From contig NZ_CCXI01000100.1 of assembly GCF_000820705.1 (NCBI RefSeq), positions 1 to 64,000 of the forward strand: a DNA stretch of 64,000 bases, written 5' to 3'. This stretch comes from Clostridium polynesiense (GTDB lineage Bacteria; Bacillota; Clostridia; Clostridiales; Clostridiaceae). The notes under the pieces are model-generated. The model was not told the origin of the DNA. It saw only the letters and a list, made by a program, of their open reading frames with translations, and searched no databases. This document shows, piece by piece, positions 56,986-64,000 of the stretch. The position numbers and the translations under genes were made by a program. Position 1 is the stretch's first letter, and the number at the start of each line of letters is the position of its first letter.

Positions 56986-57005
56986 AGTAAGTTAGGGATA
57001 CCTAA
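56986..57005 (+). promoter_or_regulatory. Predicted DtxR/MntR-type operator before the metal-transport operon
   Basis: TTAGG-GATA-CCTAA (56992-57005) is a perfect inverted repeat whose half-site TTAGG matches the DtxR/IdeR consensus (TTAGGTTAGCCTAACCTAA). It lies 32 bases before the regulator start, directly after TATTATATAAG, a likely -10. The protein binding here is presumably the regulator itself (autoregulation). Confidence 0.6.
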
Positions 57006-57036
57006 AATATTTTATTAGGATTATTTAGGAGGTATT

Positions 57037-57678
57037 ATGACAAGAAATAAGCAGGATTATTTAAAAATAATTTATGAATTAGGTGGGAATATAAATCCCG
57101 TTAATAATAAAGATATAGCTTCTGCTTTAGGAGTGTCTCCTCCTTCTGTAAGCGAAATGATAAAAAAGCTTTTAGAGGAAGGTTATTTAGAGTATACCCC
57201 TTATAAAGGTATAAAACTTACAGATTACGGAATAAAGGAAGCTTCTAAAATAGTACGAAAGCATAGACTATGGGAAGTATTTCTCATTAATCATCTTGGT
57301 TACAGCTGGGATGAAGTTCATGATGAAGCGGAAAAGCTTGAACATGTTACCAGCTCTCAGCTTGAAAAACGGCTTCAGGAATATTTAAATTTTCCAAAGG
57401 CCTGTCCTCATGGAAGCCTTATCCCTTACTCAGAAGAGGATGTGGACTCTACACCCTACAGAAGCTTGGACACCCTTAAAGAAGGAGAAAAGGCTGTAAT
57501 TAAAAGAGTAACAGATAAAAAACCCCTGCTTAAATACCTTATGCATTTAGGTCTGGCTATAGGAGATGAAATTTCAATAATTAATCTTGCTCCCTATAAC
57601 GGTCCAATCACATTAATAAAGCAGGATAAAAAAATAATAATAGGTAAAGAAGCATCAGAGCTTATCTATGTAGAGTAA
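57037..57678 (+). CDS. MntR/TroR-like metal-dependent repressor
   Basis: 213 aa. A winged helix (1-70: DIASALGVSPPSVSEMIKKL), dimerisation/metal domain (70-140) and C-terminal SH3/FeoA-like domain (about 145-213). MntR-type ligand residues are kept: D7, H76, E80, H95, E99, E102 and H103. E102 is Glu, as in Mn-sensing MntR, rather than the Cys of iron-sensing DtxR/IdeR; the MntR E11 position is Lys here. This points to Mn2+ (or Zn2+) sensing. It starts at ATG 57037 after AGGAGG and leads the operon with the importer genes. Its likely operator is at 56992. Confidence 0.88.
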   Translation: MTRNKQDYLKIIYELGGNINPVNNKDIASALGVSPPSVSEMIKKLLEEGYLEYTPYKGIKLTDYGIKEASKIVRKHRLWEVFLINHLGYSWDEVHDEAEKLEHVTSSQLEKRLQEYLNFPKACPHGSLIPYSEEDVDSTPYRSLDTLKEGEKAVIKRVTDKKPLLKYLMHLGLAIGDEISIINLAPYNGPITLIKQDKKIIIGKEASELIYVE

Positions 57679-57691
57679 AGGAGTGAGTTAA

Positions 57692-58624
57692 TTGAAGAAA
57701 GTCATTATCCCCATATTTATAACATTGATTTTAGTAACGGTATTATCAGGATGCAATCCAGGAAAAAAATCTGAAACTCCCGATGGGAAATTCCGGGTGG
57801 TAGCAACCACTACTATGCTTGCAGACATGACAAGAACACTGGGTGGAGACCATATACAAGTGGAAGGTCTTATGGGACCTGGAATAGATCCTCACTTATA
57901 TAAAGCCAGTGCCGGGGATGTAAAACTTATGCAGAAGGCAGATATGGTAGTATACACCGGTCTCCATCTGGAAGGAAAAATGGGTGAAATATTTGAAAAC
58001 CTCACAGATATCGACAAGAAGGTGGTTAATGTTTCTAACGGTATCGATAAAAGCAGACTTTTAATGTCAGAGGATAATGCTGAAGCATATGATCCCCACA
58101 TATGGTTTGATGTAAGCTTATGGAAGGATTCTGCAAAGGAGCTTGCAAAAGGACTCAAGGAATTAGACAGCCAGCATGCTGAGGAATATGAGAATAACCT
58201 TCAGTCTTATTTGAAAGAATTAGACGGTTTAAATGACTATATAGTTAAGAGGATTTCAGAGCTTCCTGAAGAAAAGCGAGTTCTTATAACAGCTCATGAT
58301 GCATTTAATTACTTTGGTCATGCTTACGGATTTCAAGTAAAAGGACTTCAGGGTATAAGCACAGCATCTGAAGCTGGTACCTCAGATCTTAGAAATCTTG
58401 CTAACTTTATAGTAAAGCACCAGATTAAAGCGGTATTTGTTGAATCTTCAGTGCCCAAAAAGAATATTCAGGCGCTTCAAGAAGCTGTAAAGGCTCAAGG
58501 CTTTTATGTAGAAATCGGTGGAGAGCTATATTCAGACTCCCTAGGTGATGAAGGTTCGGGAGATGAAACCTATATTAAAACCTTCAAAAGCAATATAGAT
58601 ACTATAGTGGATGCTTTAAAATAG
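57692..58624 (+). CDS. Metal ABC transporter substrate-binding lipoprotein (ZnuA/TroA family)
   Basis: 310 aa. Lipobox VTVLSGC (Cys about residue 21), then the cluster A-I fold. Predicted metal ligands are His in PGIDPHLYKAS, His in YDPHIWFDVSLW, His in LITAHDAFNYFGHAYG and Asp in LYSDSLGD. Three His plus one Asp matches TroA/ZnuA (Zn or Mn) rather than the His-His-Glu-Asp of PsaA/MntC-type manganese proteins. TTG start after AAAGGAG, 14 bases past the regulator stop. It delivers metal to the two permeases downstream. Confidence 0.9.
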   Translation: MKKVIIPIFITLILVTVLSGCNPGKKSETPDGKFRVVATTTMLADMTRTLGGDHIQVEGLMGPGIDPHLYKASAGDVKLMQKADMVVYTGLHLEGKMGEIFENLTDIDKKVVNVSNGIDKSRLLMSEDNAEAYDPHIWFDVSLWKDSAKELAKGLKELDSQHAEEYENNLQSYLKELDGLNDYIVKRISELPEEKRVLITAHDAFNYFGHAYGFQVKGLQGISTASEAGTSDLRNLANFIVKHQIKAVFVESSVPKKNIQALQEAVKAQGFYVEIGGELYSDSLGDEGSGDETYIKTFKSNIDTIVDALK

Positions 58625-58645
58625 CATAAATCAGGAGGTAGACGT

Positions 58646-59386
58646 ATGAAAGATAATAAGGATTATTTAATAGAAGTTGAAGATATGACAGTGGCCTATC
58701 AGGTTAAACCTGTTTTATGGGATGTAGATTTAAAAATTCCAGGTTCAGTTTTAATGGCAATTGTAGGTCCTAACGGCGCAGGAAAATCCACACTGATTAA
58801 GGCAATGCTTAATTTGATAAAACCCATCTCAGGAAAGGTAACCTTTAATGGGGAAAGCTATAAAGAGCAGAGAAAAAATATAGCCTATGTTCCTCAAAGC
58901 GGAAGTGTAGACTGGGACTTTCCCGCTAATGTACTGGATGTAGTTTTAATGGGCCGCTACGGATTATTAGGTTGGATAAAGCGTCCCACAGCTAAAGATA
59001 AAGCAATAGCTTTAGAAGCCTTAGAAAAAGTAGGAATGAAAGAATTTGCAGACAGACAGATAAGCCAGCTTTCCGGAGGACAGCAGCAGAGGGTTTTCCT
59101 GGCAAGAGCTCTGGTTCAAGAAGCTGAAATATATTTTATGGATGAGCCTTTTCAAGGGGTGGATGCCAAAACTGAAAAAGCCATCATAGCCCTTTTAAAG
59201 GAGTTAAGAGAAAAAGGGAAAACAGTAATAGTTGTTCATCATGACCTTCAAACCGTTCCTGAATATTTTGACTGGGTTACACTTTTAAACACTCAGGTAG
59301 TGGCAAGCGGACCGGTAAAGGAAGTATTTACTGATGAAAACCTTAAAAAGGCTTATAGAAGTACAGGACAAATATTGAAAAGGTAG
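58646..59386 (+). CDS. Metal ABC transporter ATP-binding protein
   Basis: 246 aa. Walker A VGPNGAGKSTLIKAML, Q-loop YVPQSGSVDWDFPANVLDVV (typical of Mn/Zn transporters), signature LSGGQQQRVFLARAL, Walker B IYFMDEPFQGVD and switch His VVVHHDLQTVPEYFD. CAGGAGG precedes ATG. 21 bases follow the binding-protein gene and 8 precede the next permease gene. Confidence 0.94.
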   Translation: MKDNKDYLIEVEDMTVAYQVKPVLWDVDLKIPGSVLMAIVGPNGAGKSTLIKAMLNLIKPISGKVTFNGESYKEQRKNIAYVPQSGSVDWDFPANVLDVVLMGRYGLLGWIKRPTAKDKAIALEALEKVGMKEFADRQISQLSGGQQQRVFLARALVQEAEIYFMDEPFQGVDAKTEKAIIALLKELREKGKTVIVVHHDLQTVPEYFDWVTLLNTQVVASGPVKEVFTDENLKKAYRSTGQILKR

Positions 59387-59394
59387 GTGATAGC

Positions 59395-60531
59395 ATGGAA
59401 GCATTAAAATTATTTTTTACTGATTATACCCTTCAGGTAGTTTCACTGGGCTCTGCTCTTTTAGGAATAATCAGTGGAGTTTTAGGAAGCTTTGCAGTTA
59501 TAAGAAAAGAAGGCCTGCTAGGTGATGCTGTTTCCCATGCTGCACTTCCCGGAATAGCATTAGCATTTCTGCTTACAAATTCTAAAAACACTGAGATTCT
59601 TCTTTTAGGTGCATTAGCCTCCGGATTAATTGCAGCCTTTATAATACTTTCCATAGTAAAGAATTCCAGGATTAAATTTGATAGTGCATTAGCATTGGTC
59701 TTATCAGTATTCTTTGGAGGAGGGCTTGTTCTCCTCACCCATATTCAAAAGATTCCTAATGCTAATCAGGCTGGTTTGGATAAATTTATTTTTGGACAGG
59801 CGTCTACACTATTAGAAAGAGATGTAAATATTATGATTATCATGGGATTTATACTCCTTACTCTAGTAGTAGTATTCTGGAAAGAATTTAAAATCGTGTC
59901 CTTTGACCCGGACTTTGCAGAAAGTTTAGGTTTTTCAACTAAAAAGGTAAACATCTTATTATCTATCATGATAGTTACAGCTATAATAATCGGTCTTCAA
60001 ACCGTAGGTGTTATACTGATGAGCGCTATGATAATAGCTCCTTCAGCAGCTTCAAGGCAGTGGACCGATAAGCTGTCTATAATGGTAATACTCTCAGCGG
60101 TATTCGGAGCTCTATCAGGTATTATAGGCACTGTTCTCAGCTCAATAGTGGATAAGCTGCCCACAGGACCTTCCATAGTAATAGTATTAAGCATAATAGT
60201 ATTTATAAGTCTTGCTATAGCTCCTAAGAGAGGTCTTTTGTGGAGATATATAAGGGATAGGAAAAATCATAAATCCATAAATGAATATATGATTTTATCT
60301 GATCTCTATAACTTAGCCATGAATCATAAAGACCACTTCCACAGCCATGACATAACTGTAATAAATCCATCCATGGCAGTACAGAGTAAAGGACTTAAGG
60401 AACTTCACAATAAGCTGAAATCTTTAAAAGATAAAGGTATGGTAGTTGAAGTTAATAATAATCAGTGGTCTATTACCAATAAAGGTATAGATGCCATAGA
60501 AAATCAATTTAAAGGGAGGGAAAATAAATGA
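59395..60531 (+). CDS. Metal ABC transporter permease 1 with C-terminal winged-helix-like tail
   Basis: 378 aa. The ABC-3 permease part (about 1-280) has eight to nine helices, including RKEGLLGDAVSHAALPGIAL and IMLSIMIVTAIIIGL-like regions with SAMIIAPSAASRQWTDKLS, the metal-transport signature. From about 290 the protein carries an extra soluble tail (SDLYNLAMNHKDHFHSHDIT; LHNKLKSLKDKGMVVEVNNN; then WSITNKGIDAIENQF) that reads as a winged-helix (DtxR-like) module; plain family members end at about 280-290. The overlap with the next gene is 4 bases. Confidence 0.9.
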   Translation: MEALKLFFTDYTLQVVSLGSALLGIISGVLGSFAVIRKEGLLGDAVSHAALPGIALAFLLTNSKNTEILLLGALASGLIAAFIILSIVKNSRIKFDSALALVLSVFFGGGLVLLTHIQKIPNANQAGLDKFIFGQASTLLERDVNIMIIMGFILLTLVVVFWKEFKIVSFDPDFAESLGFSTKKVNILLSIMIVTAIIIGLQTVGVILMSAMIIAPSAASRQWTDKLSIMVILSAVFGALSGIIGTVLSSIVDKLPTGPSIVIVLSIIVFISLAIAPKRGLLWRYIRDRKNHKSINEYMILSDLYNLAMNHKDHFHSHDITVINPSMAVQSKGLKELHNKLKSLKDKGMVVEVNNNQWSITNKGIDAIENQFKGRENK

Positions 60532-61649
60532 ATCCAGATTTAGAAATACAAATAATCGCCATAATTGTAGCTGTTGCCTGTTCATTGCCTGGAGTCTTCT
60601 TAGTTTTAAGAAGGATGTCAATGATGTCAGACTCTATAACCCATACAATTTTATTAGGTATTGTAGCAGCCTTCTTTATGGTTCATGATCTCTCCTCCCC
60701 TCTGCTTATAGTAGGAGCTGCAGTGGTAGGAGTTCTAACAGTATTCCTTACAGAAATGCTGAATTCCACAAAGCTTGTATCAAAAGATTCTTCCATAGGA
60801 ATAATCTTTCCCTTCCTCTTCAGCATAGCCATAATAATAATATCCAGATATGCAGGTTCAGTGCACCTGGATACAGACTCAGTGCTGTTAGGTGAACTGG
60901 CCTTTGCCCCCTTTAACAGAATGAAGCTCTTTGGAATAGATATAGGAGCAAAGGCGATATACTCCATGGGAGCAATACTAGTTTTGAATTTGCTTTTTGT
61001 AATATTCTTCTTTAAGGAACTGAAAATAGTTACCTTTGATCCTGCTTTAGCAGCGGTTTTAGGCTTTTCTCCAGCATTGATACACTACAGCCTCATGACA
61101 GTAGTTTCCGTCACAGCGGTGGGTGCCTTTGAATCTGTAGGTTCTATTTTAGTAATAGCCTTTATGATAGGACCTCCTGTAACAGCTTATTTATTAACGG
61201 ATGATCTTAAAAAGATGCTTATATTGAGCGGTATAATAGGTGCAATCAACGGAATAGCAGGTTACCAGTTTTCATCTTTAATTGATGTATCCATAGCAGG
61301 CTCCATGGCTTTAGCTACAGGACTTTCCTTCCTATTAGTATTTATATTTGCTCCTGAAAGAGGTCTTGTGACAACATTGAGAAGGCGCCACAGCCAGAAG
61401 ATTCACTTTGCAGAAAACTCTCTGCTATTCCATCTCTTCAATCACGAAAATGATACAAATGAAGCATTGGAATGCGGGGTGGATACCATACACCACCACC
61501 TGCACTGGAATCAAACCTTCCTTGAAGCTACTATAAAGCGCCTTCTGGAAACAAACAAAATACGTATTGAAAACAATGTTATAAAGCTCACACCTTCCGG
61601 CAGAGAATACGCCATAAAAAGCTATGAAGAAATAGTGCCAGGGGCCTGA
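60528..61649 (+). CDS. Metal ABC transporter permease 2 with C-terminal winged-helix-like tail
   Basis: 373 aa. ABC-3 permease (1-285): SLPGVFLVLRRMSMMSDSIT, ESVGSILVIAFMIGPPVTAY and VSIAGSMALATGLSFLLVFI. The tail (about 290-373) reads LLFHLFNHENDTNEALECGV, then WNQTFLEATIKRLLETNKIR and NVIKLTPSGREYAIKSYEEI, again a winged-helix pattern, plus a His-rich stretch (HHHLHW). The last residues (-VPGA and the stop) are encoded by the edge of a dispersed palindromic repeat (61635-61677). ATG at 60528 overlaps the first permease gene. Confidence 0.9.
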   Translation: MNPDLEIQIIAIIVAVACSLPGVFLVLRRMSMMSDSITHTILLGIVAAFFMVHDLSSPLLIVGAAVVGVLTVFLTEMLNSTKLVSKDSSIGIIFPFLFSIAIIIISRYAGSVHLDTDSVLLGELAFAPFNRMKLFGIDIGAKAIYSMGAILVLNLLFVIFFFKELKIVTFDPALAAVLGFSPALIHYSLMTVVSVTAVGAFESVGSILVIAFMIGPPVTAYLLTDDLKKMLILSGIIGAINGIAGYQFSSLIDVSIAGSMALATGLSFLLVFIFAPERGLVTTLRRRHSQKIHFAENSLLFHLFNHENDTNEALECGVDTIHHHLHWNQTFLEATIKRLLETNKIRIENNVIKLTPSGREYAIKSYEEIVPGA

Positions 61650-61677
61650 CAAATGTCAGGTGCCTGGCACCTGACAT
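61635..61677. repeat. REP-like palindromic repeat at convergent gene ends
   Basis: ATGTCAGGTGCC-T-GGCACCTGACAT (61653-61677) is a 12-bp perfect palindrome. The preceding GTGCCAGG...CCTGACA (61635-61651) is a second copy of the same unit. TGTCAGGTGCC/GGCACCTGACA units of this type are, from memory, dispersed repeats in several Bacillus and Clostridium genomes, sometimes linked to RAYT transposases. It overlaps the ends of both flanking genes and may also serve as their terminator. Confidence 0.6.
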
Positions 61678-63464
61678 TATGTTCGCATATCATCTTCTAA
61701 ACCTTCCTCTATTTCTTCTTTGGCTTTTAGAAGCTTAGCTTTGTATTTACTTTTACTGTAGGGGTACCTGCTTAATGCCTCCTCAATAAAAATCACTTTA
61801 TGCCTGGCAAGATAATTATCATTACTCATAACCATGTCATAGGCTGCTTTAAGCGGATCTCCGTTCTTATACTCTTTTATATATCTTTTATAATAGGCTA
61901 TCATTTTCTCCAGATAAGTATGGTCTAAACCGTTTATATTCCCATTATTACTGAGAGTGTGTGCCTTTTCCAATATTTCCAGAGCTTTGTCTTCCTGAGA
62001 AATTAAAAGCACCTGAGCTAAATTAATGTAGGGATGTATATTATCCGGCTGAAGCTCTGTAACCCTTCTAAAACTTTCTTCAGCTTTTTTATAGTCTTTA
62101 AGATTAAAAGCTGCCAATCCCAGCCTATGGATTATATCCTCATTCCGTGGGTCTATTTCTGCTGCCTTTTCTATTATAGCAAGAGCCTTATCATACTGTC
62201 TTTCCCTTTCATAATGAAGAGATATATCCATGTATGCTTTAGTTTTTTCAGGATATTCCTTAACGTAATTCTCAATTCCTCTATTTCTTTCTGGTGGAAA
62301 GAAATCTCTATCAATAATGCTGAGGTCTACATTTTTATTATAAAGTATCTCGTTGTTTTCGTTTTTTTTGTGAGCCTTTAATATGTCTCTCAACTTTTCT
62401 TCGTATTCCTCCACAGTTAATCCAACCTCTTTTTTAAAAGCTTCATTAAAGCCATGTTATAATGTACTCTTAAGTATTCTTTTTATTATATCCACTCCCT
62501 TTAAATCAGAAAGATTAAATATTGCAAAATGCGACTGAAGATATATATCTTCCCCTTCTTCTATAGCCCTGCTCCATTCCTCATCTGTATACAGCTTATT
62601 AAAGGGAATTATTTTTTTAGGAAATCCCTCGCTGAATATGGGAGAAACCATGGAAATATATTCCGCCACCCCTTCATTAAACCACACCGGAATTGCATTT
62701 AAAGTACTGTTATTATCTTTAAAAAACATGTCTAAATAGTAATGGGTATATTCATGTCTTAGAGTATCTTTAAAGGCAGAAGACTTAAAGTTAAAGCCTA
62801 AAATATCCTCATAAGCGTCTACTGCAATCATACTTATCTGATTATTAAATTTGCTGCTTATATAAATTCCCTTATACTCTTTATAAAGTGTAGATAAGGA
62901 ATTATATTCTTCTTCATTAAATTCCAGTTTAAAATTTAAATTTCTTAGATTTACAGGAATTAATATACTTTCGCAATCCTCCTGTATATTGTCTAAATAG
63001 TGCTTAACCAGCGGAATTCCATGTTCTATATCTTTTAAATAATATAAATTCACATTATTATACTGCTCTTTATTAAATACTTTATCGGAATATTTTTTAG
63101 ATTTCGTTGTATTGTAAAAAGAATAAATAGAAATATTGGATTGTAAGGATGCTTTTAAATCAGGACTCTGTAATTGTATAGCCGCAATCCCCAAAAAGAC
63201 CAGAATAGTACTGTTAATAAGCAAAAATAACGAAGTAATTATAATTGATGCTGTTCCCCATTTTCCATAAAAAATTAAAAATCTTTTATTTTTAAAGGTC
63301 ATTCTTCTGATAAGTAAAATAGTAATCACCAAAATAGCTGTGCCGAATATAATATAGGCAATTATAAGCCGCTTTAGATTTAGGAAAAATATTATTGATA
63401 GGAAGGTTGAAGTTCCTAAAAACAATAAAAGTAAAGACATACCAAGGTGTTTTAATAACTTCAT
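61677..63464 (-). pseudogene. Membrane gluzincin-TPR protein (second copy), interrupted by an in-frame TAA
   Basis: Paralogue of the 21604 gene. From ATG at 63464: several N-terminal helices (1-115), then LRHEYTHYYLDMFFKDNN (HEYTH, variant HExxH) and VWFNEGVAEYIS with the third-ligand Glu. A TAA at 62457-62459 follows ...DIIKRILKSTL. In the same frame the next codons HGFNEAFKKEVGLT then VEEYEEKLRD match the paralogue's EGFEASFERYTEMNICDYEALLEK, and TPR repeats (AGLAA-type) run to 61677. So one codon, matching Ser/Glu in the intact copy, is a stop. The protease-like half is complete; the TPR half could restart at GTG 62414. Nonsense mutation, readthrough or sequence error. Confidence 0.8.
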
Positions 63465-63482
63465 CTTGTTATTTCCTCTCCA

Positions 63483-64000
63483 TCATTTTATGTACCTTTT
63501 TTCTATATAAGAGGAGATCATAACAGAAAGCAAACATCCGTAGTTCACATCAAATTCCACTATATCCCCTACTGAATATTTATTACCGCAGGAGGTTATA
63601 TTGAGAATCAAATGATCACTGCTTGCTCCCAGTATTTCTATTTTTTTGTCTCTGGGATATATTACTTCTAAAAGTATGTCTTGTTTTCCTAAAGCTACTA
63701 TAGCGCGTTTCATAAAGCCTTTATCCTCAAATTCAGGTTTGTTTCCAAAGGCATCCAGACCTATTTTACCTTCCGGAATTGATGGCTTTTCCTTTATTTC
63801 GATGATTTCCCCTTTTAAAGTAAATACATCTTTATGTAAATGATCAATATCCTTTCCAAAGGCTGTTTCCCTTCCCAGTATAAATCCTTCTCCAATCCTT
63901 AAATGATTTATTCCCTTTGGAATATTTCCCCCTTCAACCATATATAAGCTGCTTGAATTCCCCCCTGAAACCAGCGGAATATTTATATTTAAACTTTCTT
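63483..64000 (-). CDS. Alanine/ornithine racemase-family PLP protein, C-terminal part
   Basis: The minus-strand frame is open to the right edge and adds ESLNINIPLVSGGNSSSLYM before the first ATG, so the gene starts outside the window. Visible parts: VSGGNSS, NHLRIGEGFILGRETAFGKD (typical of the alanine/ornithine racemase family, OrrA/YhfX-like), and the C-terminal barrel-partner domain ending CLLSVMISSYIEKRY. The family converts L- to D-ornithine or alanine. Substrate cannot be told. The PLP lysine lies upstream, outside the window. Confidence 0.75.
   Translation of the reverse strand, partial: ESLNINIPLVSGGNSSSLYMVEGGNIPKGINHLRIGEGFILGRETAFGKDIDHLHKDVFTLKGEIIEIKEKPSIPEGKIGLDAFGNKPEFEDKGFMKRAIVALGKQDILLEVIYPRDKKIEILGASSDHLILNITSCGNKYSVGDIVEFDVNYGCLLSVMISSYIEKRYIK

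Noticed and set aside
1..64000. TAA as a reassigned sense codon
   Set aside because: Many intact genes here end in TAA (for example gcvH, spoVAC and fetB neighbours), so TAA is read as stop; the three internal TAA codons are better explained as mutations or errors.
1..64000. CRISPR array near the Card1-like gene
   Set aside because: I saw no set of regularly spaced direct repeats in any intergenic region.
1..64000. tRNA or rRNA genes
   Set aside because: No cloverleaf-like GTTCGA-type arms with CCA ends or rRNA motifs were noticed in the gaps.

Overview
The window reads as chromosomal DNA of a low-GC, endospore-forming, anaerobic Firmicute, most likely Clostridium in the broad sense. Support: strongly AT-rich intergenic DNA, a spoVAC-spoVAD-spoVAE spore operon, a split-subunit glycine decarboxylase under a tandem glycine riboswitch, a single-chain clostridial-type PurL, a YedE/YedF/DUF3343 selenium-type cluster, and AGGAGG ribosome sites with frequent GTG/TTG starts. 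I found no tRNA, rRNA, CRISPR array, prophage or intact insertion sequence.

Layout. 1-10.3 kb (minus strand): the N-terminal part of purL, a VanZ-like gene remnant, then the operon gcvT-gcvH-gcvPA-gcvPB-lpd-lplA with promoter, riboswitch and attenuator. 10.3-15 kb: a secreted PHP/Ig-like protein of about 1,465 codons with a one-base frameshift near its 3' end. 15-19 kb: small unknowns, an orphan Card1/Can2-like CARF-nuclease protein and a methyltransferase. 19-21 kb: spoVA. 21-25 kb: two candidate small RNAs with C-rich loops, two free-standing ATP-cone proteins around a membrane gluzincin-TPR protein, and a glyoxalase-fold protein. 25-31 kb: a GHL10-type secreted hydrolase broken by a stop, an AI-2E-type permease, a Nudix hydrolase, and a YtxH / DUF948-like / Lmo0937-like operon. 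31-37 kb: orphan response regulator, polar amino-acid ABC importer, FetAB-like pair (fetA broken by a stop), CNNM-type CBS protein. 38.7-41.6 kb: class V aminotransferase divergent from yedE-yedF-DUF3343. 42-43.5 kb: DEAD-box helicase. 43.7-50.6 kb: a CDP-deoxysugar and surface-glycan cluster with four DxD glycosyltransferase modules in two genes. 50.7-56.7 kb: MASE3-like histidine kinase, second AI-2E permease, P-type cation ATPase. 57-61.6 kb: an MntR-like regulator and its Mn/Zn ABC importer, both permeases ending in a winged-helix-like tail. 61.6-64 kb: a second gluzincin-TPR gene with an internal stop, and a partial alanine/ornithine racemase-family gene.

How the genes work together. The gcv operon is self-contained for glycine cleavage, including its lipoylation enzyme, and is switched by glycine. 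The metal operon couples sensor, operator and importer. The sugar cluster makes CDP-glucose, dehydrates it and reduces or epimerises it, presumably feeding the adjacent glycosyltransferases. 

A notable pattern is that five otherwise well-preserved genes are interrupted by a single lesion: three in-frame TAA codons and two one-base insertions. This could be real gene decay, a strain-specific mutation load or sequence error. The candidates I consider most worth checking as undescribed are the two C-rich-loop RNAs, the orphan Card1-like protein, the winged-helix-tailed metal permeases and the paired ATP-cone proteins.
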